Positions 16,415 to 25,239 of a stretch of 64,000 nt of DNA are shown piece after piece. The stretch is taken from NCBI GenBank assembly GCA_020635675.1, contig JACJZJ010000002.1:434001-498000 (forward strand). Direction: 5' to 3'. The DNA is from Flavobacteriales bacterium (GTDB lineage: Bacteria > Bacteroidota > Bacteroidia > Flavobacteriales_F > PHOS-HE28). A program made the position numbers and the translations under genes. The notes beneath the pieces are model-generated. The model saw only the letters and a program-made list of their open reading frames with translations. It searched no databases and was not told the origin of the DNA. How positions within the stretch are numbered: position 1 is the first letter of the stretch; every line of letters begins with the position of its first letter.

Positions 16415-19171
16415 ATGCCAGGAACGGCGGATACCGAGACCCGGGCCCACTACAATGCGGCGCGTATGCGCTCCCACATCTGGGACCAGTTGAAACTGGC
16501 GACCATGGACATCGACGAGGATGGGGCCGACCTGAAAGGGATGGTCGCGATGCTCGATCAGTTGGACGCCATCGAGTTGTACTGGGCCTACCCCGGCAGA
16601 GCGACCGTGCACCGCCTGCAGGAAATGCTGCGTACGGGCGAGCATCATGGGCTGCGTCAAGCCGTGGCACAGGTGGTGCGCACACTGAGCAGTGGCGCGT
16701 TCCGTAGCGACCCGGCCACCCTGACCGACCCGTTCTCCAGTGTCCGCGAGCTGCTGGAACCCGATGAGGACCGGCCCCGTCCGAATTATTTCGAGGTGCT
16801 CTTCGTCGACGACATCGAAGAGGACGAAGAGGCCGCGCTCAAGCACCAGCTGCGCAGCTGTCGCGAAGCCGAGGACCCGTGCGTCTATGACGCCGTGGTG
16901 GTCCGCACCGTCCAGGATGCGCTCATCGCCTTGTTGTTCAATCACAACATCCAGGCACTGGTGATCCGCTACGGACCTCCCTATGCCAGCGTGAATCGAC
17001 CGGGTGTGCTGCATGCCTTCACAAGGGCTATCGATGAGATGGTCCCCAAGGACATCGGTCATGACCGGATGGGACCCTACCTGGGACATATCGGCCGATG
17101 GTTCCGCCCAGAGGTCGATCTGTACTATGTCACCGACACACCCGTTCCCGAGCTGCGTGACGAAACGCTGGCGATCTTCCGCCGGATCTTCTACCGCACC
17201 GAGGACCTGACCGAGCTGCACCTCACGCTGTTGCGCGGGATCCAGGACCGTTTCCAGACGCCCTTCTTCACGGCGCTCAAGGACTACAGTCGCCGACCGA
17301 TGGGCGTGTTCCATGCCATGCCGATATCGCGTGGCAACAGTGTTTTCAAAAGCCGTTGGATCCAGGATTTCGGGGCATTCTATGGCCGCAATCTGTTCCT
17401 GGCGGAAACGAGCGCCACCACGGGCGGGCTTGACTCCTTGCTGCAGCCCACCGGACCGTTGAAAAAGGCCCAGGAACTGGCCGCCCGTGCGTTCGGGTCA
17501 CAACGCACCTACTTCGCCACCAACGGCACCAGCACCACCAACAAGATCGTGGTGCAGGCCCTGGTGGAGCCGGGCGACATCGTCCTGATCGATCGCGACT
17601 GTCATAAGAGCCACCACTACGGCATGGTGCTCAGCGGCGCCAATCCGGTCTACCTCGATAGCTATCCGCTTCCGCGATACAGCATGTACGGCGCGGTCCC
17701 ACTTGAGCACATACGGACCAAACTCCTCCGATTGAGATCGGGAGGCAGGCTGGACAAGGTGAAGATGCTGCTGCTTACCAATTGCACGTTCGACGGGGTC
17801 GTGTACAACGTGGAGCGTGTCATGGAGCAGGTCCTTGCCATCAAGCCGGATATCGTGTTCCTCTGGGATGAAGCCTGGTGGGCCTTCGCGCGCTTCAGCT
17901 ATGTGCTTCGGCAGCGCACCGCCATGCATGTGGCCGCCAAGCTCGCGCGCAAGTACCGCACGGATGAATACCGAACGGAATTCGAGGCGCATATCAGGTC
18001 CCTGGAACCCGGAGAGGAACCCCGCCTGCCCGACCCGGACAAGGTGCGCATCCGAGTGTATGCCACGCAGAGCACCCACAAGACGCTCACCTCACTGCGC
18101 CAGGGCAGCATGGTCCATATCCGGGACGATGACTTCGTACGCAAGACCGAGGAGAGCTTCCACGAGGCGTACATGACGCACACGAGCACCAGCGCCAACT
18201 ACCAGATCCTGGCGAGCATGGACGTGGGGCGACGCCAGGTGGAGTTCGAAGGTTTCGAGCTGGTGGAAAAGGCCATTGAACTGGGCCTGTTGTTGCGTCG
18301 CACCATCCGCGAACACCCGAAACTGCACAAGTGGTTCGACATCATCACCATCGGGGAACTGGTACCACCCGAATACCGGCAGAGCGGACTGGAGCACTAC
18401 TACCGGCGCGACAAGGGTTGGAACGAGATCGAAAAGGCATGGGCGGTGGACGAATTCGCCGTGGACCCGACCAAGATCAACCTGTACACGGGCAAGACCG
18501 GGATCGACGGGGACACCTTCAAGAACCGGTACCTGATGGACAGGCACCAGATCCAGATCAACAAGACGAGCAGGAACTCGGTGCTGTTCATGACCAACAT
18601 CGGCACCACACGCGGCTCGTTGGCCTATCTGACCAAGGTGCTTTTGAGCATCGCCGATGAACTGGAGGAGCGCAACTCCGCCTTCGAACTGGACGACAAA
18701 TTCGCCCACGTGGCCCGGATCCGCGCGCTTACCGAGGTGATCCCGCCGCTTCCCGACTTCAGCAGCTTCCACCGCAGCTTCCAGGGCCAGCCCGGGGTGC
18801 CCGGAGGTGACCTGCGGGCGGCCTACTTCCTGGCCTACAATGAACGCCGTTGCCGCTATGTCGGGCTGTCCGATGCCTTGGGATCATTGAACAGCGGAGG
18901 CGAACTCATCTCGGCCGGGTTCGTGATCCCATATCCGCCCGGCTTCCCCGTTCTGGTACCCGGCCAGGTGATCAACAAGGAGATCGTCGACTTTCTCATC
19001 GCCATCGATGTGAAGGAGATCCATGGCTACCGCCCCGAATTGGGACTTCGGGTATTCACTGAAGAAGCGCTGGGCAGGCAACGGACGACCACGGCCATGG
19101 GAGCCATGCATCTTTCCACCCCGCCGATCTCCAATGGGGGCGGACGACAGAAGAAGACGAAGCGATCATGA
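16415..19171 (+). CDS. Orn/Lys/Arg decarboxylase-family PLP enzyme
   Basis: 918 residues, large like the bacterial basic-amino-acid decarboxylases plus an N-terminal extension. Residues ~130-280 resemble the receiver-like wing domain (VLFVDDIEEDEE). The PLP domain has ATNGTSTTNKIVVQAL, DRDCHKSHHYGMVLS, FLWDEAWWAF and the Schiff-base lysine K556 in STHKTLTSLRQGSM. The C-terminal domain ends GYRPELGLRVF, after which about 30 residues finish in a basic QKKTKRS. Such enzymes form putrescine, cadaverine or agmatine; the substrate is not assignable by eye. The stop overlaps the next start by 4 bp (ATGA at 19168), strong evidence of coupling with the ATP-grasp enzyme. The reading frame stays open upstream to 16268 but lacks similarity there. 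Confidence 0.85.
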   Translation: MPGTADTETRAHYNAARMRSHIWDQLKLATMDIDEDGADLKGMVAMLDQLDAIELYWAYPGRATVHRLQEMLRTGEHHGLRQAVAQVVRTLSSGAFRSDPATLTDPFSSVRELLEPDEDRPRPNYFEVLFVDDIEEDEEAALKHQLRSCREAEDPCVYDAVVVRTVQDALIALLFNHNIQALVIRYGPPYASVNRPGVLHAFTRAIDEMVPKDIGHDRMGPYLGHIGRWFRPEVDLYYVTDTPVPELRDETLAIFRRIFYRTEDLTELHLTLLRGIQDRFQTPFFTALKDYSRRPMGVFHAMPISRGNSVFKSRWIQDFGAFYGRNLFLAETSATTGGLDSLLQPTGPLKKAQELAARAFGSQRTYFATNGTSTTNKIVVQALVEPGDIVLIDRDCHKSHHYGMVLSGANPVYLDSYPLPRYSMYGAVPLEHIRTKLLRLRSGGRLDKVKMLLLTNCTFDGVVYNVERVMEQVLAIKPDIVFLWDEAWWAFARFSYVLRQRTAMHVAAKLARKYRTDEYRTEFEAHIRSLEPGEEPRLPDPDKVRIRVYATQSTHKTLTSLRQGSMVHIRDDDFVRKTEESFHEAYMTHTSTSANYQILASMDVGRRQVEFEGFELVEKAIELGLLLRRTIREHPKLHKWFDIITIGELVPPEYRQSGLEHYYRRDKGWNEIEKAWAVDEFAVDPTKINLYTGKTGIDGDTFKNRYLMDRHQIQINKTSRNSVLFMTNIGTTRGSLAYLTKVLLSIADELEERNSAFELDDKFAHVARIRALTEVIPPLPDFSSFHRSFQGQPGVPGGDLRAAYFLAYNERRCRYVGLSDALGSLNSGGELISAGFVIPYPPGFPVLVPGQVINKEIVDFLIAIDVKEIHGYRPELGLRVFTEEALGRQRTTTAMGAMHLSTPPISNGGGRQKKTKRS

Positions 19172-20814
19172 GCAAAAAGACACCAGCCCGCCGCGGACCC
19201 GCGAGGAAGACCACGACCATGCGCGCAGCACGAAAGGGAACATCCGCTAAAGCCGCGGCGGACCGGTCGGGGAAGAAGGCCGGAAGCGGTGTCGCGCGTC
19301 GGCGGGAGAGGACCCGGCCGGACAACACGCTCAAGAACATCAGCGACATCCGGCGTTTCTTCCACAGGAACGAGGTGCCGCTCTATTTCATCAGCGCCAC
19401 CAACTTCAACCTGCTGGGCGCCGACGAATGGATCAAGGGGTTCAAGTTCATCACCTACATCGACTGCTTCGATGGGTTGCACCCCAACCTGATGAGCCCG
19501 CGCGTGGAGGAACCGCACGAAGAGTTCCAGAGCATCGAGGACATCAACAACTACCTCCTCACCCACAGCGAAGTGCGCGACTATCTGGAGGGTCGGCGTC
19601 CCTCGACCAGGAAGGGCCGGCGACAGGCCAGCGGCAAGGCGATGTTCCTGATGTTCGATGAGCGCACGGAAGCGTTGGCGAAGAAGGCCGGGCTGGAGGT
19701 CATCTTTCCCAGGGCGAAACTGCGGAGCTGGCTTGACAACAAGGTGAACACCAACCGGGTGGCCGAGAAGGCCGGTGTGCCTTGCGTGCCCAACGTACTG
19801 AGCCCGGTGAAGCACTACGAACACCTGCTGGCCGTGGCGCAGAAGGCCCGGCTCGGGGGGGACCTCGTGGTGCAGACACCCTATGGGGATAGCGGGCACA
19901 CGACCTTCTTCATCAAGAATGAAAAGGACTATGAAAAGTGCGCGAAGGAGATCGAGGCGGAGAAGGAGTGCAAGATCATGAAGCGCATCAACTGTCGCGG
20001 TGCGGCCATGGAAGCTTGCGTCACACGGCATGGCACCATCGTGGCGCCGCTGATGACCGAGCTCGTCGGTTTCAAGGAACTTACCCCGTATAAAGGCGGT
20101 TGGTGTGGCAATGAGATCTTTGCCGACACCTTCACGCCGCAGATCCGTGCGAAGGCCCGTCGCTACGCACGCAGGTTCGGGGACCAGTTGCTCAAGGAGG
20201 GTTACAAGGGCTACTTCGAACTCGACTTCCTGATCGACACTGACACGGGAGCCATCTATCTGGGCGAGCTCAACCCCCGGATCACCGGGGCCAGTTCCAT
20301 CACGAACCATGCGGCCTTCGCACTCGCCGATGCCCCTCTGCACCTGTTCCATATCCTCGAGTGGATGGACGTGCCATACACGCTCAGCGTGAACGCGCTG
20401 AACCGCCGTTGGGCCGATCCTGCCAACATCGACTCCTGGGGGCAGATGGTGATCAAGTACACCGCCGACGATGTGCGGCGCGTGACCGATGCACCGCGCA
20501 GCGGGATCTGGCGCATGCGCGATGATGGCAGCATCCATTTCTGGCGCATGGATACCCATCGCCGCTATGTCGAGAACGACAACGAAGCGTTCTTCCTGCG
20601 CATCAGCCGCCCGGGGGATTGGTTCTATGAAGGCGCCGACATGGGCATCCTGGTGATGCGCGGCCGCATGATGACGGACGACTTCACACTGACCGAAAGG
20701 GCCAGGAAATGGCTCACCGCCATCCGCTCGCAGTTCAAGAGCATGGCACCCGGCGTAGACGCAGGGAGCGGGCAGGAGCACCTTCTGGAGGTCGGTGGGT
20801 TCAAAATGATGTGA
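19168..20814 (+). CDS. ATP-grasp ligase with basic H1-like N-tail
   Basis: 548 residues. Residues 1-50 are a Lys/Arg/Ala-rich disordered tail. The remainder resembles the ATP-grasp fold as in biotin carboxylase and carboxylate-amine ligases: AKLRSWLDNKVNTNRVAEKA at the domain entry, LVVQTPYGDSGHTTFFI as the glycine-rich ATP loop, ECKIMKRINCRG, and the Mg-binding end GYFELDFLIDTDTGAIYLGE followed by LNPRITGASS (paired Glu and Asn). No biotin or carbamoyl-phosphate partner domains are present. ATP-grasp enzymes of this kind join a carboxylate, as acyl phosphate, to an amine or thiol. Translational coupling to the decarboxylase suggests that the amine product is a substrate. The actual partner acid is unknown. 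Confidence 0.8.
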   Translation: MSKKTPARRGPARKTTTMRAARKGTSAKAAADRSGKKAGSGVARRRERTRPDNTLKNISDIRRFFHRNEVPLYFISATNFNLLGADEWIKGFKFITYIDCFDGLHPNLMSPRVEEPHEEFQSIEDINNYLLTHSEVRDYLEGRRPSTRKGRRQASGKAMFLMFDERTEALAKKAGLEVIFPRAKLRSWLDNKVNTNRVAEKAGVPCVPNVLSPVKHYEHLLAVAQKARLGGDLVVQTPYGDSGHTTFFIKNEKDYEKCAKEIEAEKECKIMKRINCRGAAMEACVTRHGTIVAPLMTELVGFKELTPYKGGWCGNEIFADTFTPQIRAKARRYARRFGDQLLKEGYKGYFELDFLIDTDTGAIYLGELNPRITGASSITNHAAFALADAPLHLFHILEWMDVPYTLSVNALNRRWADPANIDSWGQMVIKYTADDVRRVTDAPRSGIWRMRDDGSIHFWRMDTHRRYVENDNEAFFLRISRPGDWFYEGADMGILVMRGRMMTDDFTLTERARKWLTAIRSQFKSMAPGVDAGSGQEHLLEVGGFKMM

Positions 20815-20860
20815 TCGAAAGGATGTCGGACCCGAACGGCGTAACGTCATTGCATGGGAT

Positions 20861-20889
20861 CCTTGGTGCCTTGGCGTCTTTGCGGTTAA
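20861..20889. repeat. Intergenic 8-nt-periodic phrase of a widely scattered type
   Basis: Three imperfect 8-mers in a row, CCTTGGTG, CCTTGGCG and TCTTTGCG, then GTTAA. On the minus strand this reads TTAACCGCAAAGACGCCAAG. I recall similar ACCGCAAAGACGC phrases from intergenic DNA of many unrelated bacteria. It fills most of the 85-bp gap before the C45-type gene and ends 10 nt before that ATG. Confidence 0.45.
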
Positions 20890-20899
20890 TTGGGACCGG

Positions 20900-21892
20900 A
20901 TGTACGTCCATTTGAAGCTTGTGCGCGAGCCCTGGCCCGGGGAACGTTGGAAGAAGTTCTTCGACCGGGCCTGGCCGCTCTTTCGCATCTGGTATGAGAG
21001 CGAGGGCTTGGATGCACGACCCGACCTGCACACCTGCCGCAGCCTGCTTGAACTGCACATGCCGGAGCTGATACCGGTATACAACAGCCTGTGTCGCCTG
21101 GCGAAGAACGACGACGTGGCCAGCCGTTTCCTGAGCATGTGGTGCCCGCCGCCCTACATGGCCGGCTGCTCACAGGTCGCCTGGACCAAGGGCTCCCCTA
21201 CGCTGATCCGCAACTACGACTTCGACCCACGCTACTTCGACGGTCGCATGCGCTACACGGAATACGTGAAACCCGTGATCGGTATCCAGGACAGCGGGTG
21301 GGGCCTGCTCGACGGCATGAACGCCGACGGGCTCGCCGTGGCCCTGGCCTTTGGCGGCCGCAAGGTGTGGGGATCCGGATTCGGCATTCCACTCGTGATC
21401 CGCTATGTACTGGAGACCTGCGGTACCACGGATGAGGCCTGCACGGTGCTGTCGCGCATCCCCGTGCACATGGGCTACAATGTCACAGTGGTGGACCGGA
21501 GCGGCAAGTACGCCACAGTGTATTTGAACCACGACCGTCCCGCCCAGGTGATCTACCAGGCCGTGGCCTGCAACCATCAGCATCAGGTGGAGTGGGACGA
21601 ATACGCCGCGTTCACGCATACGATCGAGCGCAAACACTTCTTAGAGCACAGCATCGCCCAACCCAGGCTCACCCGCGCCCAGCTCATCAAGCACTTCCTC
21701 AAGCCCCCGCTCTACAGCCAGCAATACCTGCGTGGCTTCGGCACACTGTATACCGCGGCGTACGACGTGGGCAAGGGTCGGGTCCAGATCATCTGGCCGG
21801 ACAAGCGTGTGGAGGCGAGCTTCAACCGCTTCGAGGAACAACAAGTGGAGGTCGTGCTGCTGCGGCCGGTGGGGCGGTATCTGGCCAAATGA
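20900..21892 (+). CDS. C45-type Ntn hydrolase / acyltransferase
   Basis: 330 residues, similar to the acyl-CoA:6-aminopenicillanate acyltransferase (peptidase C45) family. These Ntn proteins cut themselves before a Cys, which then serves as nucleophile. Here the expected Cys is C90 in PPPYMAGCSQVAW, followed by the family pattern TLIRNYDFDP and GLLDGMNADGLAVALAF. Length after C90 (~240 residues) fits the family, but the ~89-residue propeptide region lacks a signal peptide, so the enzyme acts in the cytoplasm. Family members hydrolyse or transfer acyl groups on amides, including N-acyl amino compounds. Within this block it may deacylate or transacylate the ligase product. Separated from the ATP-grasp gene by 85 bp that hold the repeat phrase. 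Confidence 0.8.
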   Translation: MYVHLKLVREPWPGERWKKFFDRAWPLFRIWYESEGLDARPDLHTCRSLLELHMPELIPVYNSLCRLAKNDDVASRFLSMWCPPPYMAGCSQVAWTKGSPTLIRNYDFDPRYFDGRMRYTEYVKPVIGIQDSGWGLLDGMNADGLAVALAFGGRKVWGSGFGIPLVIRYVLETCGTTDEACTVLSRIPVHMGYNVTVVDRSGKYATVYLNHDRPAQVIYQAVACNHQHQVEWDEYAAFTHTIERKHFLEHSIAQPRLTRAQLIKHFLKPPLYSQQYLRGFGTLYTAAYDVGKGRVQIIWPDKRVEASFNRFEEQQVEVVLLRPVGRYLAK

Positions 21893-21938
21893 CAGCGCGG
21901 GTGCCGGTGGCCGCATGATCGGACGCCGCCACTGCCAA

Positions 21939-21946
21939 TACCTTCG
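21939..21946 (+). promoter_or_regulatory. -7 type box before the aldehyde dehydrogenase
   Basis: TACCTTCG fits TAnnTTCG and ends only 4 nt before the ATG at 21951, so the transcript would be leaderless or nearly so. Confidence 0.5.
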
Positions 21947-21950
21947 CAGC

Positions 21951-23405
21951 ATGTGCCCGAAGACCTCTGCCGCCACCCCGCTCTATCGACCGCTCAACTT
22001 CATCGGTGGTTCCTGGACCGACGTCGGTGATGGAACGTTCAACACCGTGCTTGACAAGTACCGTGGCACGGAACTGGCCCGTATCCCGCACGCGACCGCG
22101 GCGCAGATGGACGCGGCCATCGCGGCGGCCGCAACAGCCTTCCCGAAGTTCCGCCGTCTGAGCGCCGGCGACCGAAGTGCGAAGCTGGAGAAGCTCGCCG
22201 CAGCGATCGAACACCACGCGGAGGACCTGGCACGGTTGATCGTGCAGGAGGCCGGCAAGCCGATCGGGTATGCGCGGGGTGAGATCGCCCGCTGCATCGT
22301 AACGGTTCGCACGGCAGCCGCGGAAGCCTTGCGCTTCGGCGGCGAGGTGGTGCCCATCGACTATGGGGCAGGTGCCGGGAAGACCGCCTTCACCAAGCGC
22401 CATCCCATCGGCATCGTCGCCGCCATCACGCCGTTCAATTTCCCCTTGAACCTGGTGCTGCACAAGGTGGCTCCCGCACTGGCCATCGGTTGTCCCGTGG
22501 TCCTGAAGCCCGCGCCCCAGGCACCCCTCAGCGCGCTTGCGCTTGCTGGGCTCATCGCTGAGCTGGGCTATCCCGAAGGCACGTTCAGCTGCCTGTTGTG
22601 CGGCATCCCGGTGGCCGAAATGCTGGTGAAGGATCCGCGCATCGCGATGTTGAGCTTCACGGGGAGTGACAAGGTCGGCTGGCACTTGAAGACCATCTGC
22701 GGGAAAAAGAAGGTCGCCCTTGAGTTGGGAGGCAATGCGGCCGTGATCGTGGACGATGACGTGGACCTTGAAGCCGTAGCGAGAACGGTAGCCACGGGCG
22801 CCTTCCTCTATGCCGGTCAGATCTGCATCAGTACGCAACGGATCGTGGTGCTCGATAGCGTGTTCGACCGTTTCCGCGACCTGCTCCTGAATGCGATGAA
22901 GGAGGTCCGGACCGGCGACCCCTCCGAACCCGACACCATTGTGGGGCCGCTCATCGACAAAGGGCATCTGCAGCGCATCGCGAGCTGGGTGGAAGAGGCC
23001 AGGAAGGGAGGCGCAACGGTGCTTTCCGGAGGGGCCGTCGTGGATGAAGCCCATAACCTGTACGCCCCCACCCTGCTCTCAGGCACCAACAATACCATGC
23101 AGGTGAGCTGCGCGGAGGCCTTCGGTCCGATTGCTACCCTGGAGCGCGCGAACGACTTCGATGATGCCATTGCGCAGGTGAACAACAGTGTGTTCGGCCT
23201 GCAGGCCGGTGTTTTCACCAACGATTTTGCACATGTGAGGAAGGCCCATGAGGATCTCGAAGTGGGCGGGGTGATCATCAACGGCATCCCCGGCTTCCGC
23301 GTGGACAGCATGCCCTACGGCGGCATAAAGGACAGTGGACTGGGGCGCGAAGGGATCAAATACGCCATCGAGGATATGAGCGAGCCGCGGCTGCTCGTGT
23401 ATTGA
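21951..23405 (+). CDS. NAD(P)-dependent aldehyde dehydrogenase
   Basis: 484 residues from the ATG at 21951. The catalytic Cys is C292 (AGQICISTQR) and the general base is E258 (LELGGNAAV). The Rossmann part has ITPFNFPLNLVLHKVAPAL and SFTGSDKVGW; the C-terminus has PYGGIKDSGLGREG. Length is normal. The substrate cannot be fixed from sequence: succinate semialdehyde, an aminoaldehyde or another aldehyde is possible, and a succinate-semialdehyde role would complete the action of the GABA-aminotransferase-like enzyme seven genes upstream. Other in-frame starts upstream, such as 21915, have no family match. It has its own promoter-like box, so it may be expressed both with the block and alone. 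Confidence 0.9.
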   Translation: MCPKTSAATPLYRPLNFIGGSWTDVGDGTFNTVLDKYRGTELARIPHATAAQMDAAIAAAATAFPKFRRLSAGDRSAKLEKLAAAIEHHAEDLARLIVQEAGKPIGYARGEIARCIVTVRTAAAEALRFGGEVVPIDYGAGAGKTAFTKRHPIGIVAAITPFNFPLNLVLHKVAPALAIGCPVVLKPAPQAPLSALALAGLIAELGYPEGTFSCLLCGIPVAEMLVKDPRIAMLSFTGSDKVGWHLKTICGKKKVALELGGNAAVIVDDDVDLEAVARTVATGAFLYAGQICISTQRIVVLDSVFDRFRDLLLNAMKEVRTGDPSEPDTIVGPLIDKGHLQRIASWVEEARKGGATVLSGGAVVDEAHNLYAPTLLSGTNNTMQVSCAEAFGPIATLERANDFDDAIAQVNNSVFGLQAGVFTNDFAHVRKAHEDLEVGGVIINGIPGFRVDSMPYGGIKDSGLGREGIKYAIEDMSEPRLLVY

Positions 23406-23421
23406 ATGGTCCGGGGCGATC

Positions 23422-23429
23422 GATCTTCG
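23422..23429 (+). promoter_or_regulatory. Probable -7 box of uvrC
   Basis: GATCTTCG, one mismatch to TAnnTTCG, 4 nt before the uvrC ATG. The same GATCTTCG stands 5 nt before the glycosyltransferase gene at 47681. Confidence 0.4.
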
Positions 23430-23433
23430 CACC

Positions 23434-25239
23434 ATGCCCGAACTCGACATCCGTGACAAGGTGCGCCTGCTGCCGGACCAACCGGGGGTCTACCAGTTCC
23501 TGGATGCCGGGGGCAGCGTGATCTACGTCGGCAAGGCGAAGAGCCTGATCGACCGCGTGGGCAGCTACTTCGCCGCGGACGTGCCCAACGGCAAGACCGC
23601 CGCATTGGTGCGTCACATCGCCGACCTGCGAACGATCGTGGTGAACACCGAGTTCGAAGCGCTGCTGTTGGAGAACACCCTCATCAAGCAATACCAGCCG
23701 CGGTACAACATCCAGCTGCGCGACGACAAGAGCTTCCCCTGGATCCGCATACGGAATGAAAGGTTCCCGCGCGTGGAGGGCATGCGGAATCCCGAGGACG
23801 ATGGTGCGGAATATTACGGGCCGTTCACCTCGGCCAAGAGCATGCGCACCCTCCTGGGCCTGGTGCATGGCCTCTACCAACTGCGTTCCTGCAACTTCGA
23901 ACTCTCTGCCCGGAACATCGAACAGGGCAGGTTCAAGCGTTGCCTCGAATACCACATCGGCAACTGTAAGGCGCCATGCGAAGGCCTGCAGGACGAGGCC
24001 GAGTACGACGCGAACATCGACCAGGTGCGGCAGATCGTCAAGGGCCGTGTGAACGGGCTGGTCCAGCTCCTGAAGCAGCGAATGCAGGCGCATGCCGAAC
24101 GGCTGGAGTTCGAACAGGCCGAAACCCTGCGGAAGAAGATCGAGCGGCTGGAGAAATTCCACGCACGCAGCGTAGTGGTGAACCCCGACATCGGCGACCT
24201 GGACGTGATCGGACTGGCTCGCGACAACCGCACCAGCTACGTCAGCTATTTGCGCGTGATCGATGGGGCCATCGTGCATGGCATCACGATCGAGCTGAAA
24301 CGGCGGCTGGAGGAAAGCGATGCCGACGTGCTCCAGTTGGCGATCGCGGAGTTGCGACAACGCTATCATGGGACCGCTCCGGAGACCATCGTCCCTGTGG
24401 ATCCGGGTGTGAAGGCGCCGGATACCGTCTTCGTGGTTCCCCAGCGTGGGGACAAGCGCAAGTTGCTGGAGTTGTGCGAGCGCAATGCGCGGTACTTCAT
24501 GCTCGACAAGCAGAAGCAACAGGCGTTGGTGGACCCGGAAGCGGCCACGGACCGCATCCTGGAGCAACTGCAACAGGACCTGCGCCTTTCCGAGCTGCCG
24601 CGCCATATCGAGTGCTTCGACAACAGCAACACCCAGGGGACCGATCCGGTGAGCGCCTGTGTGGTGTTCCGTGACGGCAGGCCGAGCAAGAAGGATTACC
24701 GCCACTTCAACATCCGCACGGTAGAGGGTCCGGACGATTTTGCAAGCATGGAGGAGGCGGTCGAACGGCGGTACAGCAGGATGCTCACGGAGGCCCGGTC
24801 GCTTCCCCAGCTTATCGTGATCGATGGCGGAAAAGGGCAATTGAGCGCCGCCGTGAAGACATTGGAGCGGCTGGGCCTGCGCGGGCGGGTGGCGGTGATC
24901 GGCATCGCTAAGAAGCTGGAGGAGATCTACTTCCCGGACGACCCTTACCCCCTGCACATCGACAAGCGGAGTTCCTCGCTCAAGCTCATCCAACACATGC
25001 GCAACGAGGCACATCGCTTTGGCATCACCCACCATCGCGGCAAGCGGAACAAGCGCGTAGTGCACAGCCGCTTGGAGGAGATACCGGGCATCGGGCCATC
25101 CACCGTGAAGAAACTCCTGGAGCGTTTCGGCAGCGTGAAAGGTGTGGAGACCGCCAGCATGGAGGAATTGACCGGTACGATCGGCGCAGGAAAGGCCGCG
25201 ATCGTGCGCAACAGGCTCGCCGGGGGAGGCACGCCATGA
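23434..25239 (+). CDS. uvrC: Excinuclease ABC subunit C
   Basis: 601 residues. Makes both incisions around bulky DNA lesions in the UvrABC repair system. Domains in order: GIY-YIG nuclease (GVYQFLDAGGSVIYVGKAKS near residue 18); Cys-bearing LEYHIGNCKAPCEG; UVR motif around residue 205-240 (QAHAERLEFEQAETLRKKIE), which binds UvrB; RNase H-like C-terminal nuclease (ECFDNSNTQGTDPV, VIDGGKGQLSAA, and the His region DIDKRSSSLKLIQ-like); and a final helix-hairpin-helix pair (LEEIPGIGPSTVKKLLERF). Complete and normal in length. The stop overlaps the start of the glycosyltransferase by 4 bp (ATGA), so the two are likely cotranscribed though functionally unrelated. Confidence 0.97.
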   Translation: MPELDIRDKVRLLPDQPGVYQFLDAGGSVIYVGKAKSLIDRVGSYFAADVPNGKTAALVRHIADLRTIVVNTEFEALLLENTLIKQYQPRYNIQLRDDKSFPWIRIRNERFPRVEGMRNPEDDGAEYYGPFTSAKSMRTLLGLVHGLYQLRSCNFELSARNIEQGRFKRCLEYHIGNCKAPCEGLQDEAEYDANIDQVRQIVKGRVNGLVQLLKQRMQAHAERLEFEQAETLRKKIERLEKFHARSVVVNPDIGDLDVIGLARDNRTSYVSYLRVIDGAIVHGITIELKRRLEESDADVLQLAIAELRQRYHGTAPETIVPVDPGVKAPDTVFVVPQRGDKRKLLELCERNARYFMLDKQKQQALVDPEAATDRILEQLQQDLRLSELPRHIECFDNSNTQGTDPVSACVVFRDGRPSKKDYRHFNIRTVEGPDDFASMEEAVERRYSRMLTEARSLPQLIVIDGGKGQLSAAVKTLERLGLRGRVAVIGIAKKLEEIYFPDDPYPLHIDKRSSSLKLIQHMRNEAHRFGITHHRGKRNKRVVHSRLEEIPGIGPSTVKKLLERFGSVKGVETASMEELTGTIGAGKAAIVRNRLAGGGTP

